DNA of 6,908 bases from Fidelibacterota bacterium (GCA_947473445.1 CANJEU010000113.1:1-6908), one strand, 5' to 3'; positions 1 through 6,296 are shown, counted from the first letter of the stretch. Program-made: numbers and translations. The notes: generated from the letters alone by a model not told the origin.

Positions 1-804
1 CTCGCCAAGCTTGAGAATCCGGACGTGATCCTTGGGTGGATGAACCGCGCCTGCGCGATCCTGCCCGAAGGTCCCTGGGTCAATGTCGGGCGTCTGGGCG
101 GCTATTACAGCCTCAAATACTATCGCCGATGCCATCACCTCGTCTGCAACACGCCCGACATCGTCGATTACGTGGTGCGCGAAGGATGGCCGGCGAACCG
201 CGCGCATTTCATTCCCAACTTTACCCCGGTTGATGACTCGCCCCCCGCCGATCGCGCCGGCCTGGACACTAAGGCCGGTGACAAGGTGCTTCTCATTCTG
301 GCGCGCCTTCACAAAGTCAAAGGCGTCGATGTGGCCATCCGCGCGCTTGCGGCGATCCCCGACGCTGTCCTGTGGATCGCCGGGGACGGCGCCCTCGAAG
401 GGGCGCTGCGCAGCCTCGCCGAAAACGAAGGTGTGGCCGACCGCGTGCGGTTCCTCGGCTGGCGCGACGATCGCTCGGCCCTGCTGCGCGCTGCCGACGT
501 CTGTTTGGTCCCGTCCCGCTATGAGCCGTTTGGGAACGTGGTGATCAACGCCTGGGCGCATGGCGTGCCGCTCGTCGCCGCCGCCAGCCAAGGGCCCAGT
601 TTTCTCATCCGCGACGGCGAGGACGGACTCAAGGTCCCGGTCGATGACGCACACGCTCTGGCCGTGGCCGTCAACGCGGTCCTCGGGGACGGCGGCCTCT
701 GGGGCAGGCTGCGGGCCGGAGGTTTTGAACGCGTCCGCAAAGAGTTTTCCGAGGACGCTGTCGTTCAGCGATATATGGATTTGCTTTCAACCGTGAGGCG
801 CTAA
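1..804 (+). CDS. Glycosyltransferase, GT4 / group 1 type (5' end cut off by the window)
   Basis: This is the C-terminal 267 residues of a GT-B fold glycosyltransferase. The reading frame is open from base 1 and ends at TAA 802-804; the true start lies outside the window. The first ~75 residues look like the end of the acceptor-binding N-terminal domain (RLGGYYSLKYYRRC, then CNTPDIVDYV and FIPNF, the usual lead into the nucleotide-sugar domain). The rest is the donor domain: LLILARLHKVKG, then AGDG, VRFLGWRDD, and the donor-site segment PSRYEPFGNVVINAWAHGVP. The family transfers a sugar from an NDP- or UDP-sugar, in alphaproteobacteria often to LPS core or another envelope glycan; the donor and acceptor here cannot be told. 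An oddity is that the second Glu of the EX7E motif is Asn (codon 547-549). A separate transcription unit from the next gene is likely, because a 58-base gap with a hairpin follows. Confidence 0.9.
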   Translation, partial: LAKLENPDVILGWMNRACAILPEGPWVNVGRLGGYYSLKYYRRCHHLVCNTPDIVDYVVREGWPANRAHFIPNFTPVDDSPPADRAGLDTKAGDKVLLILARLHKVKGVDVAIRALAAIPDAVLWIAGDGALEGALRSLAENEGVADRVRFLGWRDDRSALLRAADVCLVPSRYEPFGNVVINAWAHGVPLVAAASQGPSFLIRDGEDGLKVPVDDAHALAVAVNAVLGDGGLWGRLRAGGFERVRKEFSEDAVVQRYMDLLSTVRR

Positions 805-807
805 AAA

Positions 808-826
808 AGCCCGCGCCTTGCGGGTT
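808..826. terminator. Hairpin after the glycosyltransferase gene, possible terminator
   Basis: CCCGC (810-814) and GCGGG (820-824) form a perfect five-pair GC stem around the loop GCCTT. It can be extended by a G-T and an A-T pair (808/826). It begins four bases after the stop codon at 804. Six A residues (803-808) lie on its left and only two T residues on its right. Read on the minus strand it is therefore a textbook intrinsic terminator with a six-T tail, while on the plus strand the tail is weak. It probably separates the glycosyltransferase from the downstream operon, but efficiency in the + direction is doubtful. Confidence 0.4.
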
Positions 827-854
827 GGCGCGTGGCATGGAACCAGGGCATAGT
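825..854 (+). promoter_or_regulatory. Possible sigma-70 type promoter for the phosphatase-to-lipoprotein operon
   Basis: TTGGCG (825-830) matches four of six bases of the -35 consensus, and CATAGT (849-854) matches four of six of the -10 consensus, with an 18-base spacer. The predicted transcription start falls at about 860-863, essentially on the ATG of the next gene. This is a by-eye match in GC-rich DNA and could be chance. It is offered because the position, in the only gap before a six-gene block, is where a promoter is needed. Confidence 0.3.
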
Positions 855-862
855 GTCGCCGC

Positions 863-2647
863 ATGCAGCCCTTCCACGCCAAGAAAGACGAGCCTTCAGT
901 CCCGGATGTCGACGCGCAACCGCTGGGCGAGGAGCGCGATCATCTTGCACTCATCGCCGATATGACCAAGGAGTTCGGCGCGGCCAACGACTATAAGGCC
1001 GTCGCCCATACGGCGCTCGAACGCATCACCAAATATGTCGGCGCGGAAGCGGCTTCGCTTTTCCTGCTCAGCGATGCCGGCGATATGCTCGTGTGCGTCG
1101 CCTGCTACGGCCCGGTCGACATCACCGGCCTCAATATTCCAGCCGCGACGGGCGTGGTCGGACGCTGCGTGATCTCGCGCAAGGGCCTTATGGTGCGCGA
1201 CGTCTCCCAGGACGGTGACTTCGGCGCGGCGGTCGACGAGAAGACCGGTTTCACCACGCGCTCGCTGCTGGTCGCGCCGCTGGCCATCGGCAAGGAATGC
1301 CTCGGCGCCATCGAGATCATCAATCGCGCCGGCGGGGACGGACTGTTCAGCGGCGAGGATCTCCTGCTCCTCGAAACGCTGGCCCGCGCCGCTGCGCTCG
1401 CCATCAACAACTTCCGCCTTACCCATAAGATCGTTCAGCAGGAGCGCGACCGGCACGAGCTCGACCTCGCCGCCGAGATCCAGCGCGACCTGCTGCCGCA
1501 GCCCTCGACACGCGACTTCCCCATCCACGGCATCAATATTCCCGCCCGTTCCGTCTCGGGCGATTTCTTCGACATTCTTACACTTCCCGACGGGCGCATC
1601 TGGTTCAATGTCGCCGACGTGTCGGGCAAGGGCATGAATGCCGCCCTGTTGATGGCCAAGACCTCAAGCCTCTTCCGCTGCCTTGCCAAAAGCGCCGAAC
1701 ATCCCGGCCAGCTGCTCAACGCCATCAATAACGAACTCTGCGAGACCAATTCGCACGGCATGTTCGTGACGATGGTGGGCGGGCTGTTCGACCCAACCAT
1801 AGGCGTTGTGCGCCTTGCCAATGCCGGCCACGAGCCGCCGTTACTGTTCGATGCGAGGACGGAGCGTTTTACATCGGTGCCGGCCGATGCGCCGCCGCTC
1901 GGCATCGCGCAGGATATAGCCGGACAGGATGGATTTCCGGTGCGCGAACTCTATCTCGCCGGCGGTACGCTCTATGTGTTTACCGACGGTCTCACCGAAG
2001 CCACAACGTTCGGCGGGGGCATGCTGGGGATCGACGGCGTGCGCGCGCTGATTCGCGACCATGCCGATCAGTCGCCCGACCTGCGCCTCAAAAGCATCGC
2101 CGGCGCGGTCAAGTTGCCCGGCCAGTCGCTGCGCGACGATCTGACATTGCTCGTGGTCGAGGATATGGCCATCGCGCCGATGGGTGCGAAGCCGCCCAAC
2201 GCCAGCCTTGAGACGCCGGCCGACGAACAGATCGTGCGGATCCGCGTTCCAGCCCGCGCCGACCGTCTCAAGCTCATCCGCGCCGCCACCGAACAGGCGG
2301 CCCGCTTTGTTGACGCTCCCGAAGCCTGGACCTTCGATCTCAAGATGGCGGTCGATGAGGCCTGCCAGAATATCGTCCGCCACGCTTACAAGGGGCGCGA
2401 GGACGCGGGCGACATCGTCATCGACTTTATGCGCCGTGGCGGCGCGCTCGAAATCGACATCATGGATTTTGCCGATCCGGTCGATCCCGACACCATCCGA
2501 CCCCGTGACATCACCGAAGTGCGGCCCGGCGGGCTTGGCGTACACCTCATCAAGTCGGTGTGTGACGAAGCCAAATTCGTGACGCCGCCGCCCGGAGTCG
2601 GCAACTTATTTAAATTGACCAAACGCCTCCCAACCAAGGTATCTTAA
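863..2647 (+). CDS. GAF - SpoIIE-type PP2C phosphatase - RsbW-like kinase fusion protein
   Basis: A 594-residue cytosolic regulator with three parts and no membrane segment. Residues ~25-185 are a GAF sensor domain. Residues ~185-212 are a charged helical linker ending in AAEIQRDLLPQ, typical just before a SpoIIE domain. Residues ~215-435 are the metal-dependent serine phosphatase, with SGDFFD (232-237), ADVSGKGMNAALLM (251-264), NAGHEPP (320-326), FTDGLTEA (373-380) and RDDLTLL (424-430); Asp234, Asp252, Asp375 and Asp426 are likely metal ligands. Residues ~455-590 are a GHKL ATPase of the anti-sigma kinase type, with an N box around Glu499 and Asn503 and a glycine-rich GGLGVHLIKSV (556-566). 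By family knowledge, the phosphatase removes and the kinase adds phosphate on a STAS-protein serine; the STAS gene 19 bases downstream is the obvious substrate. ATG 863 is the first ATG after the in-frame stop TAG 851-853; no Shine-Dalgarno is visible. No sigma factor gene is nearby. Confidence 0.92.
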   Translation: MQPFHAKKDEPSVPDVDAQPLGEERDHLALIADMTKEFGAANDYKAVAHTALERITKYVGAEAASLFLLSDAGDMLVCVACYGPVDITGLNIPAATGVVGRCVISRKGLMVRDVSQDGDFGAAVDEKTGFTTRSLLVAPLAIGKECLGAIEIINRAGGDGLFSGEDLLLLETLARAAALAINNFRLTHKIVQQERDRHELDLAAEIQRDLLPQPSTRDFPIHGINIPARSVSGDFFDILTLPDGRIWFNVADVSGKGMNAALLMAKTSSLFRCLAKSAEHPGQLLNAINNELCETNSHGMFVTMVGGLFDPTIGVVRLANAGHEPPLLFDARTERFTSVPADAPPLGIAQDIAGQDGFPVRELYLAGGTLYVFTDGLTEATTFGGGMLGIDGVRALIRDHADQSPDLRLKSIAGAVKLPGQSLRDDLTLLVVEDMAIAPMGAKPPNASLETPADEQIVRIRVPARADRLKLIRAATEQAARFVDAPEAWTFDLKMAVDEACQNIVRHAYKGREDAGDIVIDFMRRGGALEIDIMDFADPVDPDTIRPRDITEVRPGGLGVHLIKSVCDEAKFVTPPPGVGNLFKLTKRLPTKVS

Positions 2648-2666
2648 AGACCGGGGACCATATTTA

Positions 2667-2999
2667 ATGTCTTACGAAGTCAAAAACGTGAATGGCGCCG
2701 CGGTCGTGGCGCTCACCGGCGATGTCGATCTGCAGACCTCGCCGACGGTGCGCCAGAAGCTGCTCGAGAGCCTCGAGCTGCATACCTGCATCGTCGTCGA
2801 CTTGTCGGCGGTGAACTATATCGACTCCTCGGGCGTCGCTTCGCTTGTCGAGGCTTTCCAGGTCTCGCGGAAGAAGGGCACGACCTTCTCGCTCGCTAGC
2901 GTTTCTTCCGCCGCCATGCGGGTTCTGTCGCTCGCGCGGCTCGACAAGGTGTTCACGATTCATCCGTCCGTCGAAGCTGCCCTCTCCGCGCAAGGCTAA
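2667..2999 (+). CDS. STAS-domain protein (anti-sigma factor antagonist / MlaB-like)
   Basis: A 110-residue single STAS domain, the usual length for SpoIIAA/RsbV-type antagonists. The order is the first strands (VVALTGDVDL, 13-22), helix 1 to about 37, the central strand CIVVDLSAVNYI, then DSSG at 53-56. Ser54 aligns with the serine that is phosphorylated in SpoIIAA. It ends with the SLARLDKVFTI segment common to the family. GGGGA at 2653-2657 is a good ribosome-binding site for ATG 2667. The gene lies between a kinase/phosphatase fusion and the permease gene, so two roles are possible: target of partner switching, or the STAS subunit that in E. coli (MlaB) binds the MlaF ATPase. The two are not exclusive. 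Family assignment is firm; the choice of partner is inference. Confidence 0.93.
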   Translation: MSYEVKNVNGAAVVALTGDVDLQTSPTVRQKLLESLELHTCIVVDLSAVNYIDSSGVASLVEAFQVSRKKGTTFSLASVSSAAMRVLSLARLDKVFTIHPSVEAALSAQG

Positions 3000-3002
3000 A
3001 TC

Positions 3003-3830
3003 ATGGCCGAGGCCGGGGATCGGGCAATACCGACGCGGATTGCAGAGACCCTCGACAAGGTCGGCCGCAGCGCGGTCGCTGGCATTGCGGAGGTCGGCCT
3101 CGGCGCCGTCCTTCTCTGGCAAAGCATCTACTGGATTTTCCTCGGCCGCAGCCGCGAGCAGCCGCTGCGGATTTCCGCGACGTTCGAACGCTGCATGGAA
3201 GTGGGCATCCGCGCCCTTCCCATCGTCACCATGTTGTCGGTCACGATGGGTATCATGTTCGCCATCCAGGGGATCTATACGCTCCGGGTCTTCGGCGCCG
3301 AGGAACAGGTCACCATCGGGCTTGGGATATCCATCGTGCGCGAGTTCGGGCCCCTACTTACCGGCATTATGGTCGCTGGGCGCACCGGTTCCTCGCTGGC
3401 CGCTCGCCTTGGAACGATGCGCATCAGCCAGGAAGTCGACGCCCTCGAAGTCATGGGCATCAACCCCGTGCGCTTCCTCGTCGCGCCGGCGCTCATCGCC
3501 ATGATGGTGATGGTGCCGTTACTGACGCTGTGGGCCGATATCATGATGCTGATCGGCGCCGGCTGGTATGTGACGGTGGACCTGGGCATGAGCTTCGCGG
3601 CCTATACCGACCGCCTGCTCGAAGTGATCGAGCTCAACGACGTTCTGCATGGCCTGTCTAAGGCCGCGCTGTTCTCCATTCTCATCACCCTCGTCGGCGT
3701 CATCAACGGCGCCAGCGTCACGGGCGGCGCCGAGGGCGTCGGGCGTATGACGACGCGTTCGGTCGTGCTTTCCATCAGCGCGATCATCGTCACAGACATG
3801 ATCTTTGCCTTCATCACCACACGATCATGA
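3003..3830 (+). CDS. mlaE: MlaE-type lipid ABC transporter permease
   Basis: A 275-residue inner-membrane permease of the MlaE family, close to the usual ~260-270. An N-terminal amphipathic stretch (~25-48, ending in IYWIFLGR) precedes hydrophobic segments at roughly 70-97, 105-135, 158-190, 222-240 and 252-272. The family signature REFGPLLTGIMVAGRTG (113-129), followed by LGTMRISQEVDALEVMGINP (136-155), is intact and contains the coupling-helix region that contacts the ATPase. In MlaFEDB, two permeases form the lipid pathway under the MCE ring. The start ATG 3003 is three bases after the STAS stop; AAGG at 2992-2995 is a modest ribosome site inside the STAS gene, fitting translational coupling. 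Confidence 0.96.
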   Translation: MAEAGDRAIPTRIAETLDKVGRSAVAGIAEVGLGAVLLWQSIYWIFLGRSREQPLRISATFERCMEVGIRALPIVTMLSVTMGIMFAIQGIYTLRVFGAEEQVTIGLGISIVREFGPLLTGIMVAGRTGSSLAARLGTMRISQEVDALEVMGINPVRFLVAPALIAMMVMVPLLTLWADIMMLIGAGWYVTVDLGMSFAAYTDRLLEVIELNDVLHGLSKAALFSILITLVGVINGASVTGGAEGVGRMTTRSVVLSISAIIVTDMIFAFITTRS

Positions 3831-3837
3831 TGCGGGC

Positions 3838-4683
3838 ATGAGCGAGCAGGCCGAAAAACCAGAAGACCGCGAACGCCCCGATCTCACCGACGCTCCCGCG
3901 GTGATCGAGGTCAAGAAGCTGGTCACCCATTACGGCACGCGCAAGATCCTCAAGGGCATCGATCTAACCGTCCGCGAGGGCGAGATCATGGTGATCATGG
4001 GCGGATCGGGCTCGGGCAAAAGCACCTTGCTCAATACACTGCTCGGCCTGCTGCGTCCGACCTCGGGAAATGTTCATATTCTGGGCGAGGATCTGACCCA
4101 GATCTCGCAGGTCGAAAAGACAAGGCTGCGCCGTAAGATCGGGGTCGCCTTCCAGGGCGGGGCCCTGTTCGGGTCATTGAACGTTCTGGAAAATATCATG
4201 TTGCCGCTGCGCGAGCATACCAAGCTCGACGTCAACACCATGCGCATCATGGCCCGGCTTAAAATGCAGGTCGTCAACCTGTCTGGGTTCGAACATCTCA
4301 TGCCATCGGAACTTTCGGGCGGCATGACCAAACGCGCGGCATTCGCGCGGGCCGTCGTCATGGATCCCCGGATCCTGTTCTGCGATGAGCCGTCCGCCGG
4401 CCTTGATCCGATCGTGGCCTCGGCCATCGACGACCTGATCTTGAACCTGCGGGATGCCATGGGGATGTCGGTAGTCGTCGTCACCCACGAGCTCGAAAGC
4501 GCCTTCCGCATCGCCGACCGCATTTGTGTGCTCGATAAGGGCGGTATTCTGATGACAGGCACGGTGGATGAGATACGATCTAGCGATAACGAACGTATCC
4601 AGAACCTCCTCAACCGGCGCACCGAAACAGAGACGCTGGATCCAGAGGAATACCTAAAGCGCCTGACGGCGGCGAACGACTAG
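3838..4683 (+). CDS. mlaF: MlaF-type lipid ABC transporter ATPase
   Basis: A 281-residue ABC ATPase. Counting from ATG 3838: Walker A GGSGSGKST (55-63, Lys61), Q-loop Gln106 in AFQGGALF, signature LSGGMTKRAAFARA (159-172), Walker B ILFCDEP (179-185, catalytic Glu184), D-loop SAGLD (186-190), H-loop His217. The GGM-xKR form of the signature and the FQGGALF segment are typical of MlaF rather than of general import ATPases. It should bind the preceding permease on the cytosolic side and power lipid movement. The N-terminal ~20 residues are charged and outside the fold, and the last ~20 (ETLDPEEYLKRL) form a tail where the STAS partner of MlaF is known to bind. An in-frame TTG at 3805 would add 11 residues and overlap the permease, but ATG 3838 is preferred because the gap is then seven bases and the extension has no family likeness. 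Confidence 0.96.
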   Translation: MSEQAEKPEDRERPDLTDAPAVIEVKKLVTHYGTRKILKGIDLTVREGEIMVIMGGSGSGKSTLLNTLLGLLRPTSGNVHILGEDLTQISQVEKTRLRRKIGVAFQGGALFGSLNVLENIMLPLREHTKLDVNTMRIMARLKMQVVNLSGFEHLMPSELSGGMTKRAAFARAVVMDPRILFCDEPSAGLDPIVASAIDDLILNLRDAMGMSVVVVTHELESAFRIADRICVLDKGGILMTGTVDEIRSSDNERIQNLLNRRTETETLDPEEYLKRLTAAND

Positions 4684-4708
4684 GACGCGCCGAGGGCGAG
4701 GGGAAAGA

Positions 4709-5641
4709 ATGCAAGACAGTCGCATCAACTATGTTGTGGTAGGCGCTTTCGTCACGGCGATGCTGGTGGCGTTCGTGGTCATCATCTCCGTCCTTGCCGG
4801 AAGCACCGGCGACACCGACGAATATTATACCGTGTACGACAATGTCGGCGGCGTGAAGCTCGGCACCCTGGTGTACTACGAGGGTTATCAGATCGGTCAG
4901 GTCGATGAAGTCGCGCCCATGGGCGAGGGCGCGAAGGTGCGCTTCAAGGTCACGATGGCCGTGCAGGAAGGCTGGCAGATCCCCGACGACAGCGTCGCCC
5001 GCGCGCAAGTCTCGGGCCTGCTGTCGGCCATCGCCATCGACATCCAGGGTGGCAAGAGCCCGACGATCCTTAAGCCCGGCGCTCAGATCGAAGGCGTCGA
5101 AGGCACCAATATTTTCGCCACGCTCGCCGATATCAGCTCCGAGTTCCAGGAACTGTCGACCAATACGATCCAGCCGCTGCTGGCCAGCATCAATACCTAC
5201 GTCAATCAGTTTGGCGCCACGACCATGCAGCACCTTCCCGCGCTGATGGATAACCTCGAGAAATTGAGCGCGAGCCTCGAGCGCACCTCGGGTATCGTCG
5301 AAAAAGAACTTCTGAAGCCGGAAAACCGCGAACAGTTCGACGCCATCATGACCAACCTCAATCAGGTCTCGAACGATCTGAAGCAGACCAGCGCGCTGCT
5401 CAACAAATCGATCACCAACGTCAACCAAGTGGTCGAGAACAATGCCGGAAATGTCGACGAAGCGATGCGCAGCCTGCGCTACACGCTCGACACCTTCTCG
5501 CGCCACGTCGACGATATTTCGCAGAACATCGATGCCACCGCGCGCAACATGAGCGAGTTCAGCCGTGCGATCCGCGCCAATCCGGGCGTGCTGCTGTCGG
5601 GCAAGGATGCGCCCGATCCGCCGCAGGGGGCGCCCAAATGA
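4709..5641 (+). CDS. mlaD: MlaD-type MCE domain lipid-binding protein with long helical tail
   Basis: A 310-residue protein. A short cytosolic N terminus is followed by one membrane segment (~8-30, YVVVGAFVTAMLVAFVVIIS), which anchors it in the inner membrane with the rest in the periplasm. Residues ~38-117 are a single MCE domain, with YTVYDNVGGVKLGTLVYYEG and the end VSGLLSAIAIDIQGG (101-115). MCE proteins form hexameric rings that carry lipid over a central pore. Residues ~135-290 are largely helical and rich in Asn, Gln and Leu with heptad-like spacing, much longer than in E. coli MlaD (~183 residues in all). The end RAIRANPGVLLSG resembles the NP-x-x-LL ending often found in tailed MCE proteins. 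GAGGGG at 4698-4703 is a good ribosome site. The next gene overlaps its stop codon. The gene name reflects family; orthology to E. coli mlaD is not implied. Confidence 0.93.
   Translation: MQDSRINYVVVGAFVTAMLVAFVVIISVLAGSTGDTDEYYTVYDNVGGVKLGTLVYYEGYQIGQVDEVAPMGEGAKVRFKVTMAVQEGWQIPDDSVARAQVSGLLSAIAIDIQGGKSPTILKPGAQIEGVEGTNIFATLADISSEFQELSTNTIQPLLASINTYVNQFGATTMQHLPALMDNLEKLSASLERTSGIVEKELLKPENREQFDAIMTNLNQVSNDLKQTSALLNKSITNVNQVVENNAGNVDEAMRSLRYTLDTFSRHVDDISQNIDATARNMSEFSRAIRANPGVLLSGKDAPDPPQGAPK
5625..5630 (+). promoter_or_regulatory. Ribosome-binding site deciding the lipoprotein start
   Basis: AGGGGG lies seven bases before ATG 5638, inside the end of the MCE gene. The other in-frame ATG (5650) has no purine-rich stretch at a suitable distance. 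This favours the upstream start and a 4-base ATGA overlap with the preceding stop codon. Confidence 0.55.
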
Positions 5642-6249
5642 GCACGCCCATGATCGAGCGCCGTCTCTTCGTTCTGGGCCTGGCCGCGCTCGGCGCCTGT
5701 TCGTCCGACCCGCCGCCGCCGGAAGTCTTCTACCGTCTCGGCGCTTTGGCGCCCGTACAGCCGCTGGCCGGCGGTCCGATCCGCGGCATCGTCGATGTGG
5801 CGCAGGTGCGCACCCAAGGCGTCGTCGGCGGCCGCGCGATTCTGTATCGAGAAGGACCCAACCAGGTCATCGCGTACCACTATCATGCGTGGCAGGAACC
5901 CACGGGCGTGATGCTCCAGCGTGCCCTGGCCGAGACCCTGCGGTCGGCGCAGGCGTTCGAGACGGTGGCCACGCCCGAGATGCGCCTCGACCGCAACTAT
6001 GAGCTGATGGGCGATCTGCTGCTGTTCGAGCATGTGCTTTCGGGCGGCGGCGCGACGGTCACAGTAGAGATCGAAATCACCCTGCGCCGGATCGCCGGGA
6101 ATCGGCAGCTGCTGGCCAAGACCTATCGCGCGGACGAGCAGGTGGCCGGCGCGACGGTCGCGGCCGCGATTCCGGCCTTTACCAAGGCGGTCGACAAGAT
6201 CGCCGCGGCCCTGCTGGCCGACATGGCAGCCCTGCCCAAACAGGCCTAA
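5638..6249 (+). CDS. ABC-type transport auxiliary lipoprotein (PqiC-like)
   Basis: A 203-residue lipoprotein precursor. The N terminus has Arg8-Arg9, a hydrophobic stretch (10-18) and a lipobox LGAC ending at Cys21, so the mature protein starts at Cys21. The residue after it is Ser, not Asp, which by the enterobacterial rule favours the outer membrane. The mature part begins with a Pro-rich linker and VFYRLG (30-35), then a strand RGIVDVAQVRTQGV and the segment YHYHAWQEPTGVMLQRAL (80-97), typical of the auxiliary lipoprotein family that includes PqiC. In such systems it works with the MCE protein in the periplasm. Its gene overlaps the MCE gene by ATGA, indicating coupled translation and fixed partnership. 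Family assignment rests on this pattern and on context; sequence similarity in the family is low. Confidence 0.85.
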   Translation: MSTPMIERRLFVLGLAALGACSSDPPPPEVFYRLGALAPVQPLAGGPIRGIVDVAQVRTQGVVGGRAILYREGPNQVIAYHYHAWQEPTGVMLQRALAETLRSAQAFETVATPEMRLDRNYELMGDLLLFEHVLSGGGATVTVEIEITLRRIAGNRQLLAKTYRADEQVAGATVAAAIPAFTKAVDKIAAALLADMAALPKQA

Positions 6250-6267
6250 AATCGGCCTTTCCACGGG

Positions 6268-6296
6268 TTGCCGGGGTGGCGGGGGGCCTCTAGTAT
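6268..6296 (+). promoter_or_regulatory. thrC: Possible promoter of the threonine synthase gene
   Basis: TTGCCG (6268-6273) and TAGTAT (6291-6296) each match four of six consensus bases with an optimal 17-base spacer. Transcription would begin near 6303, giving a leader of about 22 bases that contains the Shine-Dalgarno at 6312. This would separate thrC from the lipid transport operon. It is a visual match only. Confidence 0.35.

Larger units (their letters stand above)
863..6249 (+). other. Probable operon: partner-switching regulators plus Mla/Mce lipid transporter
   Basis: Six + strand genes follow each other with gaps of 19, 3, 7 and 25 bases and one 4-base ATGA overlap (5638-5641). No terminator-like hairpin with a T tail is visible between them. 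The order is regulator fusion, STAS protein, permease, ATPase, MCE protein, lipoprotein. The last four are the expected parts of one MCE-type lipid transporter. The spacing supports co-transcription; shared function between the first two genes and the rest is inference from order and from the known STAS subunit of MlaFEDB. Confidence 0.75.

Noticed and set aside
896..1528. Minus-strand open frame of 210 codons inside the regulator gene
   Set aside because: It lies wholly within the GAF and linker coding sequence, whose protein motifs are convincing, and its translation has no known features.
863..2999. Regulator fusion plus STAS protein as a complete sigma-factor control system
   Set aside because: No sigma factor or response regulator is in the window, so a sigma target cannot be supported here. 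It remains only as the alternative to transporter control.
3805..3837. TTG at 3805 as the start of the ATPase gene
   Set aside because: It would add 11 residues with no family likeness, overlap the permease by 26 bases and has no ribosome site. ATG 3838 fits better.
4610..5506. Minus-strand open frame of 298 codons opposite the MCE gene
   Set aside because: It is the mirror of the real MCE gene's codon pattern, with no recognisable domain and no ribosome site of note.
6242..6258. Inverted repeat AGGCC / GGCCT around the lipoprotein stop codon, considered as a terminator
   Set aside because: The stem is only five pairs and is followed by two further T residues and then C. It is too weak to call, though it could contribute to ending the operon.
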